Notes: generated by a model from the sequence alone, not told the origin. 64,000 nt of DNA from VBDM01 sp035702665 (GCA_035702665.1 DASSQD010000069.1:46740-110739); one strand, 5' to 3'. Numbered from the stretch's first letter, positions 32,701-40,553 are shown. A program made the numbers and translations.

Positions 32701-33249
32701 CCGCACGCGCTCGCGCCCGGCTTCGGTGTGCACTGCCCAGGCCGCGTATTTCATCGCCGTGTCGAGCTCGGCCGCGTGGCTGACTTCGTCGGCGAGCCAG
32801 TGGGACACTTTTTTCGCGAACTCGAGCTCGTCGAAACCGTCCCCGAGCAATCGCTTCAGCTGCGCCTCGAGCGCCGGGCCGTCGAGCTTCGCCGCTTCAT
32901 CGGGCCTGACCTTGTTCGCGGCGCGGCGCTGCACGAACTGGCGCTTGATCGCGTGCAGCGGGGCGAGGTCGTGATGGCGCGCGGCGAGCGCGCGGAATTC
33001 CGCCTGGATGCCGAACAGCTCGGCGAGGAAATCGTCCAGGTGCGGCGCGATCTCGAGGATCAGCGCCGATTCGGCCTTGGCGTCGAGTCCAGAGGGGTTT
33101 GCGCGCGCCGCGCGGAGGCGGGATTGCAGCGTGCCGGCGCAGGACGCGTCGGCCGCCTCCAGGCGGGCGAGGAAAGCGGCGTCGAGCTTGACGTGTCCGT
33201 CGCGGCGATAGAGCTCGGCAAAGGAGAGGCCGAAGCCAAGCTTTAGCAT
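29728..33249 (-). CDS. Fused GltD/NfnB-like and PyrK/NfnA-like iron-sulfur flavoprotein
   Basis: A 1173-residue multidomain oxidoreductase. Residues 1-240 are an unrecognised helical region. A Cys cluster follows: Cys246, 249, 257 (NYCIWCHTQGKDSC), Cys287 (AGCPLEEKISEF), Cys327, 330, 334 (CNDCMKAC), the layout of the two 4Fe-4S sites of GltD/NfnB. A GltD-like module has an FAD loop VAGMGPAG (about 392-398) and an NAD(P) loop VVGGGLTAID (570-578). Residues about 845-1085 are a ferredoxin-reductase/PyrK-like module with RPGQFYRL and LAGGGLGNAV. A C-terminal 2Fe-2S motif uses Cys1099, 1105, 1108 and 1126. Known NfnAB enzymes, two-subunit NADH/NADPH:ferredoxin oxidoreductases, have these parts on separate chains. 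fdxA lies 13 nt upstream. Cytoplasmic; function inferred. Confidence 0.82.
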   Translation of the reverse strand: MLKLGFGLSFAELYRRDGHVKLDAAFLARLEAADASCAGTLQSRLRAARANPSGLDAKAESALILEIAPHLDDFLAELFGIQAEFRALAARHHDLAPLHAIKRQFVQRRAANKVRPDEAAKLDGPALEAQLKRLLGDGFDELEFAKKVSHWLADEVSHAAELDTAMKYAAWAVHTEAGRERVRAGVLFKLPARIDPQNLLVHAQRSEHDGVVTYTIRPEHIRRRRGFALTDPGADLVGALDQANYCIWCHTQGKDSCSKGLKEKPSPEASHPVVFKKSPFGVTLAGCPLEEKISEFHTLKAQGQALSALAVIVIDNPTVAATGHRICNDCMKACIYQKQEPVNIPQIETRTLKDVLELPWGFEIYSLLTRWNPLNFRRPLPLPSTGCKVLVAGMGPAGFTLAHHLMNDGHAVAGIDGLKIEPLPPQLSGVSLDGRRIPFEPVRDVRTLYESLDDRVMAGFGGVAEYGITVRWDKNFLKLVRLLLERRAEFAMYGGVRFGGTVTLDDALALGFDHVALCMGAGKPTVLDIPNGLARGVRAASDFLMALQLTGAAKADSIANMQLRLPVVVVGGGLTAIDTATESLAYYLVQIEKFLTRFEALAAESGEDAVRAKWDDQEREIAEEFLAHARAVRSERSAAEREGRPARVIELLRHWGGVTIAYRRRLIDSPSYTLNHEEVEKALEEGIGFSENLTPVAVDVDNYGAVRGIRFTRPSGLESAEHWLPAHTVFVAAGTQPNTVLSREHAGFSLDGKYFQACDEEGRPIKPQRAISKPERADVLLSRLADGRFVSFFGDLHPSYFGNVVKALGSARQGYPVISRALARRPPQSSQAPGEFFDSLGAQLLAAVHRVERLTPTIVEVVVRAPLAARNFRPGQFYRLQNFETLSPVVGAAGQSTRLQMEGLAMTGAWVDRERGLVSTIVLEMGGSSDLCAMLKAGEPVILMGPTGSPTHIASGETVILAGGGLGNAVLFSIGAAFRERGSTVLYFAGYKKVADRYKVAEIEAAADAVVWCCDEEPGFEPARPQDRTFVGNIVQAMDAYARGSLGPQPIRMQDAGRLIAIGSDRMMAAVARARHDALKDHLKPEHFAIGSINSPMQCMLKEICAQCLQPHRDPRTGKKTYVFSCFNQDQDLDSVDFGALSERLKQNSLQEKITSQWIRRCMPELRKQRQPV

Positions 33250-33262
33250 CCGGTGCGGAGCA

Positions 33263-33586
33263 TCAGCGCTCCAGGTGCTGCAGCTTGTCCTTGACGTCTT
33301 TCCACTGGTCGGCGTCCTCGGGCCCGGGCTTGGCGTCCGTGATCACCGGCCAGATCTTCGCCAGTTCGGCGTTCAGCGCGGTGAACTTCTTCTGGTCCTG
33401 GGGCAGGTCTTCCTCGGGCATGATCGCGTTGACCGGGCACTCGGGGATGCACACCGCGCAGTCGATGCACTCGTCGGGGTCGATCACGAGCATGTTGGGC
33501 CCCTCGTGGAAGCAGTCGACCGGGCACACATCGACGCAGTCGGTGTACTTGCACTTGATGCAGCTCTCGGACACCACGTGGGTCAT
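33263..33586 (-). CDS. fdxA: 7Fe ferredoxin FdxA
   Basis: A 107-residue ferredoxin nearly collinear with Azotobacter ferredoxin I: MTHVVSESCIKCKYTDCVDV, then CPVDCFHEG, and CIDCAVCIPECPVNAI. The Cys pattern gives one 3Fe-4S and one 4Fe-4S cluster. The C-terminal end DVKDKLQHLER is also typical. ATG 33586 fits the family start. It is the probable electron partner of the adjacent flavoprotein, with which it forms a two-gene operon. Confidence 0.94.
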   Translation of the reverse strand: MTHVVSESCIKCKYTDCVDVCPVDCFHEGPNMLVIDPDECIDCAVCIPECPVNAIMPEEDLPQDQKKFTALNAELAKIWPVITDAKPGPEDADQWKDVKDKLQHLER

Positions 33587-33607
33587 TTCTGCTTTCCTTT
33601 GCCTATG

Positions 33608-33628
33608 GAGGCGCCTCGGGGGCGCCTC
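33608..33628 (-). promoter_or_regulatory. Inverted repeat in the fdxA leader
   Basis: GAGGCGCC (33608-33615), 5-nt loop, GGCGCCTC (33621-33628): an 8-bp perfect stem located between the predicted transcription start and the fdxA ATG. The first ten bases, GAGGCGCCTC, are also a palindrome on their own. It could be an operator or an RNA hairpin. Confidence 0.5.
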
Positions 33629-33641
33629 GAACGAGGGCAAA

Positions 33642-33670
33642 ATTATAAGGCCATCGTCGGAGGGTTAAAA
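33642..33670 (-). promoter_or_regulatory. fdxA promoter
   Basis: On the minus strand TATAAT (33647 to 33642) is a perfect -10; 17 nt upstream lies TTTTAA (33670 to 33665), a weak -35, so an activator may be required. Expected start near 33635, giving a leader of about 50 nt that contains the inverted repeat. Confidence 0.5.
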
Positions 33671-33810
33671 GCGCAAATCCCTGAATAAGCTAATGCACTC
33701 TGGTTCATGCGGAGCCTCCATTGAGCTAGAATCCGGTTCCGCCGCAAGCGGCAAGGAACTTCGGCGGCCGGGCGCCGGTCTGTATCGTGCAGCGCGATTG
33801 GAGAGTCAGC

Positions 33811-34548
33811 GTGATCAGGGTGGAGAATCTCAGCAGGTCTTTCGGTCCCAAGCGTGCGGTCGACGGCGTCTCGTTCGAGGTGGGCAAGGGGGAGGTGCTC
33901 GGCTTTCTCGGCCCGAACGGCGCGGGCAAGTCGACCACCATGCGCATGATCACCGGCTTCATCCCGCCGAGCGCGGGCAGCGTTTCGGTGTGCGGTCTCG
34001 ACGTCCAGGAGAATCCCATCGAGGTGAAGCGCCGCATCGGTTACCTCCCCGAGGCCGCGCCGTCGTACACCGACATGTCGGTCCTGTCCTTCCTCAAGTT
34101 CTCCGCCGAGATGCGCGGGCTCGAGGGCGAGTCCCGGCGAGGCGCGATACGGCGGGTGGTCGAGCTCTGCCACCTCGAGAGCGTGCTCGGCCAGACCATC
34201 GATACGCTCTCCAAGGGCTTCCGGCACCGCACCTGCCTCGCGCAGGCTCTGATCCACGACCCCGAAGTGCTGATCCTGGACGAGCCCACCGACGGGCTCG
34301 ACCCGAACCAGAAGCACGAGGTGCGCACGCTCATCCGCCGGATGGGCGAGAACAAGGCGATCGTGTTCTCGACCCACATCCTCGAGGAGGTCGAGGCGGC
34401 GTGCACCCGGGCGATCATCATCGACCGCGGGCGCATCGTCGCAGACGGCACGCCGCGGGAGCTCGCCGCGCGCGCCTCCACCGGAAAACTGGAAGACTTC
34501 TTCCGCTCGATCACGCGCTCGGACGTTCACGTGGAGGCGCCGGCATGA
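33811..34548 (+). CDS. ABC transporter ATP-binding protein (GldA-like)
   Basis: A 245-residue ABC ATPase. Walker A GPNGAGKST, a signature region read as LSKGFRHRTCLAQAL, Walker B VLILDEPTDGLDP and the switch His in STHILEE are all present; the signature starts LSKG rather than LSGG, as in GldA/NatA-type exporters. Start GTG 33811 is favoured by GGAGAG at 33800-33805. It overlaps the permease by 4 nt and heads a four-gene exporter operon. Confidence 0.92.
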   Translation: MIRVENLSRSFGPKRAVDGVSFEVGKGEVLGFLGPNGAGKSTTMRMITGFIPPSAGSVSVCGLDVQENPIEVKRRIGYLPEAAPSYTDMSVLSFLKFSAEMRGLEGESRRGAIRRVVELCHLESVLGQTIDTLSKGFRHRTCLAQALIHDPEVLILDEPTDGLDPNQKHEVRTLIRRMGENKAIVFSTHILEEVEAACTRAIIIDRGRIVADGTPRELAARASTGKLEDFFRSITRSDVHVEAPA

Positions 34549-35291
34549 GGGGACATTGGGCGGCGATCCGCACCATCGCCAGGCGCGAGCTTGCGGCGTA
34601 CTTCGAGTCGCCGGTCGCGTACGTCTTCCTGGTGATCTTTCTCCTGCTCTCCGGATTCTTCACCTTCACCTTCGGCGGTTTCTTCGAGCGCGGCGAGGCC
34701 TCGCTCGCGGCCTTCTTCAACTGGCTCCCCTGGCTGTTTCTCTTCCTCGTGCCGGCGGCGGGGATGCGCCTGTGGTCCGAGGAGCGCCGCCTCGGGACGA
34801 TCGAGCTGCTGCTCACCATGCCGGTCGCCGCCTGGCAGGCCATCGTCGGCAAGTTCCTCGCTTCATGGCTGTTCCTGGTCGTGGCGCTGGCGCTGACCTT
34901 CCCGATGATCATTACGGTCAACTGGCTGGGCGATCCCGACAACGGCGTGATCGTGAGCGGCTACGTTGGCGCCGCGCTGCTCGCCGGCGCCTACCTCGCG
35001 ATCAGCTGCATGACCTCCGCGTTCACCCGCAACCAAGTGATCGCCTTTATCCTCGCGGTGGTGCTGTGCCTGCTCCTGATCCTCGTGGGATTCCAGCCGC
35101 TCACCGACCTGCTGGCGCGCTGGGCGAGTCCGTGGGTGGTCGAGGCGGTGACCAAGTTCTCGGTGCTCACCTACTACGACGGCTTCCAGAAGGGCGTGGT
35201 CGATTCGCGCGGGCTGCTCTACTTCGGCTCGATCATGGCCTACGCCCTGTTCGTGACCGGGGTCGTGATCCGCAACCACCGAACGGGCTGA
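34545..35291 (+). CDS. ABC-2 type transporter permease (GldF-like)
   Basis: A 248-residue inner-membrane permease with six hydrophobic helices. The N-terminal IRTIARRELAAYFESPVAYVFL and LPWLFLFLVPAAGMRLWSEERRLGTIELLLTMP (given in parts) are hallmarks of the GldF/NosY-type ABC-2 family. Start ATG overlaps the ATPase stop. It forms the channel for the preceding ATPase; the substrate is unknown. Confidence 0.92.
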   Translation: MRGHWAAIRTIARRELAAYFESPVAYVFLVIFLLLSGFFTFTFGGFFERGEASLAAFFNWLPWLFLFLVPAAGMRLWSEERRLGTIELLLTMPVAAWQAIVGKFLASWLFLVVALALTFPMIITVNWLGDPDNGVIVSGYVGAALLAGAYLAISCMTSAFTRNQVIAFILAVVLCLLLILVGFQPLTDLLARWASPWVVEAVTKFSVLTYYDGFQKGVVDSRGLLYFGSIMAYALFVTGVVIRNHRTG

Positions 35292-35297
35292 GCGGAC

Positions 35298-37169
35298 ATG
35301 GACAAGAGGACGGAGCAGTTTCTCTACTCGGGCGGCGGGCTCATCGCCGTCTTCGCGATCCTCGTGCTGCTCAACCTCGTGCTCGGCGCGCCGCGGGCGC
35401 GACTCGACCTCACCCAGGGCAAGCTGTATACGCTCTCCGACGGCACGCGCTCGGTCCTCGGCAAGCTCGAGGGCCCGGTCAAGATCCGCCTGTATTTCAG
35501 CCAGGGCGCCGAGGTGCCGCTGCCGGTCAAGGCCTACGGGCGCCGGGTGGAGGACATGCTCGCCGAGTTCAGCCAGGCGGGCCACGGCAAGGTGAGAGTG
35601 GAAAAGCTCGATCCCGAGCCCGATTCCGAGGCCGAGGATTCCGCGGCGCTCGAGGGCGTCGAGCCCCAGGTCTCCGCCGGGGGGGACAAGTTCTATCTCG
35701 GCGCATCGGTCAGCTACGCCGACCAGAAGATCGCGCTTTCGGCGCTCGCGCCCGATCGCGAGCCGCTGCTCGAGTACGATCTGACGCGCGCGATCGCGCG
35801 CGCGACGACGGCGGCCAAGCCCGTGGTCGGCGTGATGAGCGCGCTCCCGGTTTTCGGCATGCCTCCCAGCCAGTTCACCGGCGGCCAGCCGATGGAGCCG
35901 CAGGTGTTCATCACCGAGCTGCGTCGCGACTACACCGTCAAGCGCGTGAGCCTCGACGCGGACCGGATCGACGACGACGTCAAGGTGCTGGTGGTGATCC
36001 ACCCGCGCGGCATCAGCGACAAGACCCAGTACGCGCTCGACCAGTTCGTGCTGCGCGGCGGAAAGCTGATCGCCTTCCTCGACCCGAACGCCTATTTCGA
36101 CCAGATGGGGAGCATGGGGATGGGGGGCGGCGGCACGCCGTCCTCGCTCGACAAGCTGCTCAAGGCCTGGGGCCTCGCGTTCGACTCGGGCAAGGTGGTG
36201 CTCGACATGCGCTACCTGACCGGGGCGGGGACGCGGACGCTTCCGACCCTGCTCTCGCTCAACGACGCCGCCTTCGCGCCGGACGACATCGCCACGGCAC
36301 GCCTCGGATCGCTGTTGATGCCGTTCGCCGGCGCGTTCACCGGCAAGCCGGCCGCGGGCCTCAACGAGACCGTGCTGATACGGACCTCCGCGTACTCGCA
36401 GCTCGTCGATTCGTTCGCGGCGACGGCGCAGGGCGAGGCGGCGGTGAAGAGCTTCCAGCCGTCGAACACCGAATACGCGCTCGCCGTCCGCCTGACGGGC
36501 AGGTTCAAGACCGCGTTCCCGGACGGGAAGCCGAAGGCCGACGACAAGGGCAAGGCTGCGCCCCCGAAGACGCCCGAGGCCAAGCCCGAGCCTGCGGCGC
36601 TCAAGGAGTCGGCCGCCGACAACTCCGTGGTGCTGGTCGGAGACAGCGACTTCATCAACGACGGTGCCGCAGTGCAGATCCAGGAGATCTTCGGCCAGAG
36701 GATCGTGATCCCGCGCAACGGCAACATCGCCTTTGCGCAGGCGCTGGTCGACCAGTTCGCGGGCGACCCGGACCTCATCAAGCTGCGCAGCCGCGCGAGC
36801 GCCGCGCGGCCCTTCGTCAGGATCCGCGACATGGAGGCCAGGGCGCAGCAGGCGTATCTCGGCAAGATCAAGGAACTCGAGGCGAGCCTCGGCCAGACGC
36901 AGGAAAAGCTGAGCGCGCTTCAGAAGGGGCGGGGCGCCAACGCCGGGGCGATACTCACCTCCGAGCAGCAGAACGAGCTGGAGAATTTCCGGCGCAAGGC
37001 GGCGGAGACGCGCCTCGCGCTGAAGGAAGTGCGCCGCGAGCTGCGCGCCGAAAGCGAGGCGCTGCAGTTCTGGACGAAGGTAGCCAACATCGCTCTGATG
37101 CCCCTGCTGGTGGCGATCGCCGGCATCGCCTTCGCCCTCGTGCGCCGGCGCCGGACACCCGTGCTGTGA
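35298..37169 (+). CDS. GldG family protein (ABC-type transport system component)
   Basis: A 623-residue protein with an N-terminal membrane helix (about 14-31), a long extracytoplasmic domain beginning RLDLTQGKLYTLSDGTRSVL, and a C-terminal membrane helix (about 593-615). An Ala/Gln-rich coiled coil (about 510-590) precedes the last helix. The domain corresponds to GldG/DUF7088-type subunits accompanying GldA/GldF transporters. In gliding bacteria these are linked to motility; in betaproteobacteria the role is unknown. ATG is 6 nt after the permease stop. Confidence 0.88.
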   Translation: MDKRTEQFLYSGGGLIAVFAILVLLNLVLGAPRARLDLTQGKLYTLSDGTRSVLGKLEGPVKIRLYFSQGAEVPLPVKAYGRRVEDMLAEFSQAGHGKVRVEKLDPEPDSEAEDSAALEGVEPQVSAGGDKFYLGASVSYADQKIALSALAPDREPLLEYDLTRAIARATTAAKPVVGVMSALPVFGMPPSQFTGGQPMEPQVFITELRRDYTVKRVSLDADRIDDDVKVLVVIHPRGISDKTQYALDQFVLRGGKLIAFLDPNAYFDQMGSMGMGGGGTPSSLDKLLKAWGLAFDSGKVVLDMRYLTGAGTRTLPTLLSLNDAAFAPDDIATARLGSLLMPFAGAFTGKPAAGLNETVLIRTSAYSQLVDSFAATAQGEAAVKSFQPSNTEYALAVRLTGRFKTAFPDGKPKADDKGKAAPPKTPEAKPEPAALKESAADNSVVLVGDSDFINDGAAVQIQEIFGQRIVIPRNGNIAFAQALVDQFAGDPDLIKLRSRASAARPFVRIRDMEARAQQAYLGKIKELEASLGQTQEKLSALQKGRGANAGAILTSEQQNELENFRRKAAETRLALKEVRRELRAESEALQFWTKVANIALMPLLVAIAGIAFALVRRRRTPVL

Positions 37170-38308
37170 GCCGCAAGCAATTTCTCGTCATCCTCGCCGT
37201 GCTCGCGGTCCTCGCCGCGGCGGCCGCGGGCGTGACGCTGTCGGACCGCTTGGCCTGGATCGGCGAGGACTCGCGCGCGGGCCAGAAGGCGATCGGCGGC
37301 CTCAAGATCGGCGATGTCGCCGAGATCGCGATCCGGGATTCTTCGGGGGAGGTGCACCTCGTGCGCGGCAAGGCCGGCTGGAGCGTGCGCGAGCGCGCCG
37401 GCTTCCCCGCCGACACCGACCGTGTCGCCGGAGTCCTGGTCAAGCTGGCGGAGACGAAAGTGGTGCAGAGCGAGCCCTTGATCGAGAGCCAGCGAGTGCG
37501 GCTCGACCTGGCGGAGCCCAAGGACAAGGCGGAAGGCGCGGGAACGGTGGTCGAGCTCAAGGACGCGAAGGGCGGCGCGCTCGGGCGGCTGCTCCTGGGC
37601 AAGAAGATCATGAAGGGCTCGGCGATGGCGTCCGTGGGGCGCCCGGAAGCGGACGCGAGCGGCCGCTACGTGATCGCGAGCGCTGAGCCCGCGAACGTGC
37701 TCGCCGTCGGCGACCCGCTGCTCGAGGTCGGGGCGAAGCCGCAGGATTGGCTGGTGAAGGACCTGCTGCGCGTCGAGGGTTCGAAGACGATCTCCTCTTC
37801 CAAGGACGGCAAGCCGCGCTGGACGGTGACGCGCGACGCGGAGTCGGCCGACTGGAAGTTCGTCGGCTCCAAGCAGAAGCCCGATCTGCAGAAGGCCACG
37901 GACCTGGCGAGCTCGCTCGGCTGGGTGAACCTGGTCGACGTGGTCGCCGATCCGGCCAAGACGGACACCGGCCTCGATCACCCCATCCGCATCCAGTCGC
38001 AGACCTTCGACGGCCTGAAGTACACGCTCGATATCGGCAGGCCGGTCGACACGAACTACTACCTGAGGATCGCCGTCGCCGGAGAGCCTCCGGCGAAGCG
38101 CGCGCCGGCGAAGAACGAGAAGGCCGAGGACAAGGCGAAGAACGACAAGGAATTCGAGGAGCGCCGGAAGAAGCTGCTCGAGAAAGTCCAGGGCGAGAAG
38201 AAGCTCGAGGCCTGGACCTACGTCGTCTCGAAGACGACCGTAGACCCGCTGCTGCGCGATCGCCAGCAGCTCATGCCGGAGAAGAAGAAGCCCGCCAAGA
38301 AGACCTAG
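37166..38308 (+). CDS. DUF4340 domain-containing protein
   Basis: A 380-residue protein with one N-terminal membrane anchor (FLVILAVLAVLAAAAAGVTL) and a periplasmic repeat-type domain: ISIRDSSGEVHLVRGKAGWSVRER-like segment at about 50-75, then WLVKDLLRVEGSKTIS. This is the DUF4340 pattern that follows GldG genes. A highly charged Lys/Glu stretch near 315-350 precedes the C-terminus. Start GTG overlaps the gldG-like stop by 4 nt. Probably part of the same envelope transport complex. Confidence 0.88.
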   Translation: MSRKQFLVILAVLAVLAAAAAGVTLSDRLAWIGEDSRAGQKAIGGLKIGDVAEIAIRDSSGEVHLVRGKAGWSVRERAGFPADTDRVAGVLVKLAETKVVQSEPLIESQRVRLDLAEPKDKAEGAGTVVELKDAKGGALGRLLLGKKIMKGSAMASVGRPEADASGRYVIASAEPANVLAVGDPLLEVGAKPQDWLVKDLLRVEGSKTISSSKDGKPRWTVTRDAESADWKFVGSKQKPDLQKATDLASSLGWVNLVDVVADPAKTDTGLDHPIRIQSQTFDGLKYTLDIGRPVDTNYYLRIAVAGEPPAKRAPAKNEKAEDKAKNDKEFEERRKKLLEKVQGEKKLEAWTYVVSKTTVDPLLRDRQQLMPEKKKPAKKT

Positions 38309-38317
38309 GGAGGTCTC

Positions 38318-39085
38318 ATGCAGATCAAAGGCAGCACATTCATCGTCACCGGCGGCGCGTCGGGCCTCGGCGAAGGCACCGTGCGCATGCTCGTCGGGGC
38401 CGGCGCGAGCGTCGTCATCGCGGACGTCCAGGGCGACAAGGGCGAAGCCCTCGCGAAGGAGCTCGGCGCCAAGGTGCGCTACGCCAAGTGCGACGTCACC
38501 AGCGAGCCCGACGGACAGGCGGCGGTCGACGCTGCGCTGAAGAGCTTCGGCGGCCTTCAGGGCCTGGTGAACTGCGCCGGCGTCGCCATCGCCGAGCGCA
38601 CGGTGAAGAAGGAAGGGCCGCACGGGCTCGCCTCGTTCGCGCGCGTCGTCGGCATCAACCTGATCGGCACCTTCAACATGATCCGGCTCGCGGCGGTGGC
38701 GATGGCGAAGGGGCAGCCGAACGCCGCCGGCGAGCGCGGCGTCGTCGTCAACACGGCGTCGGTCGCGGCCTACGACGGGCAGATCGGGCAGGCGGCGTAC
38801 TCGGCGTCGAAGGGCGGGGTGGTGGGCATGACCCTGCCGATCGCCCGCGACCTGTCGCGCGACGCCATCCGCGTCTGCACCATCGCTCCCGGGATCTTCG
38901 AGACGCCGATGCTCCTGGGCATGCCCAAGGACGTGCAGGACGCGCTCGCAAAGCAGGTTCCCTTCCCCCCGCGCCTGGGGAAGCCTTCGGACTACGCGCA
39001 GCTCGTGAGGAGCATCGTCGAGAACGAGATGCTGAACGGCGAGGTGATCCGCCTGGACGGCGCCATCCGCATGGCGCCGAAATGA
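38318..39085 (+). CDS. SDR, 3-hydroxyacyl-CoA dehydrogenase type II-like
   Basis: A 255-residue SDR with TGGASGLG at residues 11-18, DVTSEPDG, LVNCAGVA, and the catalytic NTASVAAYDGQIGQAAYSASK segment (Ser, Tyr, Lys). The C-terminal IAPGIFETPMLLGMP and PFPPRLGKPSDYAQLV strongly resemble HSD17B10-like 3-hydroxyacyl-CoA dehydrogenases that act in beta-oxidation or amino-acid breakdown. It lies 9 nt after the exporter operon but probably functions separately. Confidence 0.88.
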   Translation: MQIKGSTFIVTGGASGLGEGTVRMLVGAGASVVIADVQGDKGEALAKELGAKVRYAKCDVTSEPDGQAAVDAALKSFGGLQGLVNCAGVAIAERTVKKEGPHGLASFARVVGINLIGTFNMIRLAAVAMAKGQPNAAGERGVVVNTASVAAYDGQIGQAAYSASKGGVVGMTLPIARDLSRDAIRVCTIAPGIFETPMLLGMPKDVQDALAKQVPFPPRLGKPSDYAQLVRSIVENEMLNGEVIRLDGAIRMAPK

Positions 39086-39090
39086 GTCAG

Positions 39091-39618
39091 TTATTTCTTC
39101 TGCGGCCTCATCTGTTCCCGGAATAGCTTCGAGCGCTGAACGTAGCTCTCGGCGATCTTCAGCAGCCCGTCCTTCTCCTCCGGCGTCAGCTCGCGGATGA
39201 CCTTGGCGGGCGAGCCGAGCACCAGCACGCCCTCGGGAATGTTCTTGCCTTCGGTGACCAAAGCGCCGGCGCCGATGAGGCTGCCGCGCCCGATGACGGC
39301 GTGGTTCATCACGACCGCGTCGATCCCGACGAGCGCGCCGTCGCCGACGGTGCAGCCGTGCAGCATCGCCTTGTGACCGACCGAGACGTTCTTCCCGAGC
39401 GTGAGCGGAATGCCGGGGTCCGCGTGCAGCACCGCGCCGTCCTGGACGTTGCTGCGCTCCCCGATGGTGATGATGTCGTTGTCGCCGCGCGCGACGACGT
39501 TGAACCACAGGCTCGCCCGATCGTGGATCACGACCGAGCCGACGACCGTTGCGTTGTCGGCGATGAAACAATCGCCGTTGAGGACGACCTTGCGCTCGCC
39601 GAGGGAATAGACCGCCAT
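39091..39618 (-). CDS. Gamma-carbonic anhydrase family protein
   Basis: A 175-residue left-handed beta-helix protein with hexapeptide repeats. Metal-binding His are in VLHADPG and VGHKAMLHGCTVG; NVVARGDND and SNVQDGAVLHAD are typical of the YrdA/PaaY group. Many such proteins have weak or no carbonic anhydrase activity, so a scaffold or thioesterase-associated role is possible. Convergent with the preceding SDR. Confidence 0.9.
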   Translation of the reverse strand: MAVYSLGERKVVLNGDCFIADNATVVGSVVIHDRASLWFNVVARGDNDIITIGERSNVQDGAVLHADPGIPLTLGKNVSVGHKAMLHGCTVGDGALVGIDAVVMNHAVIGRGSLIGAGALVTEGKNIPEGVLVLGSPAKVIRELTPEEKDGLLKIAESYVQRSKLFREQMRPQKK

Positions 39619-39674
39619 GCCCGGTTCCTTTTCGAGCGGGGATCATAGCAGAGCCGCCTGATATCATCGGCCGG

Positions 39675-40544
39675 ATGAAGCCGAGCGAATCGATTTTCGT
39701 CCCGGTGCGCGGGCTGCGCTACCACTGCCGCGTCTGGGGAGAACCGGGCGCGCCCGCGCTGTTCATGCTGCACGGCTGGATGGACGTGTCGGCGTCGTTC
39801 CAGTTCCTCGTGGACGCGATGCGCGGCGCGTGGCGCGTGGTCGCGCCGGACTGGCGCGGCTTCGGGCTCACCGAGTGGACGAAGGGCGGCAGCTACTGGT
39901 TTCCCGACTATTTCGCGGATCTCGACGCGCTGCTCGATCGTTTCAGCCGGAACGCTCCCGCGACGCTCGTCGGCCACAGCATGGGCGGCAACGTCGCCGG
40001 GATGTACGCGGGGGTGCGGCCAGAGCGCGTCGCGCGGCTGGTGAGTCTCGAGGGCTTCGGCCTCGCCGGCGCCGGAGCCGAGAAGGCGCCGGAGCGTTAC
40101 GCGCGCTGGCTGAAGGAGCTGTCGGAGGATGCGCCGGGCTTTCGCGATTACGATTCCTTCGACGCGCTCGCCGAGCGCCTGCGCGGCAACAATCCACGCT
40201 TGACGCGCGAGCGCGCGCTCTTTCTCGCGCGGCATTGGGGCCTCGCGAAGCCCGACGGGCGCGTCGCGCTCGCCAGCGACCCCGCCCACAAGCTCGTCAA
40301 TCCGGTGCTGTATCGCATCGAGGAGGCCGCCGCCTGCTGGGACAAGGTTGCGGCGCCCGTGCTCTGGGTGAGCGGATCCGAGACGGCGATACCCAAGCAG
40401 CTCAAGCTCTCGGACAGCGACCTCGCGGCGCGCAAGGCGCGCTTCCGGCATCTGACCGAGCGCGTGATCCCGGGTGCGGGCCACATGCTCCATCACGACC
40501 AGCCCGAACGTCTCGCCGAAGTGATCGAGGAGTTTCTCCGGTAA
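39675..40544 (+). CDS. Alpha/beta hydrolase
   Basis: A 289-residue alpha/beta-hydrolase. The oxyanion segment is FMLHGWMDVS, the nucleophile Ser lies in LVGHSMGGNVA (about residue 99), and the His is probably in GAGHMLHHDQPERLAE near the C-terminus; an acidic residue lies between. It probably acts on esters or haloalkanes but the substrate is unknown. No signal peptide. It is 10 nt upstream of the PHP gene. Confidence 0.9.
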   Translation: MKPSESIFVPVRGLRYHCRVWGEPGAPALFMLHGWMDVSASFQFLVDAMRGAWRVVAPDWRGFGLTEWTKGGSYWFPDYFADLDALLDRFSRNAPATLVGHSMGGNVAGMYAGVRPERVARLVSLEGFGLAGAGAEKAPERYARWLKELSEDAPGFRDYDSFDALAERLRGNNPRLTRERALFLARHWGLAKPDGRVALASDPAHKLVNPVLYRIEEAAACWDKVAAPVLWVSGSETAIPKQLKLSDSDLAARKARFRHLTERVIPGAGHMLHHDQPERLAEVIEEFLR

Positions 40545-40553
40545 GATGCGGCC

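Noticed and set aside
29914..33246. A 1110-residue open frame on the plus strand opposite the large flavoprotein
   Set aside because: It is a GC-driven shadow: very Arg/Ala/Leu-rich, no domain motifs, while the minus strand has clear cofactor motifs.
36920..39667. A 915-residue minus-strand frame across the DUF4340 and SDR genes
   Set aside because: Spans several real plus-strand genes and has no recognisable motif.
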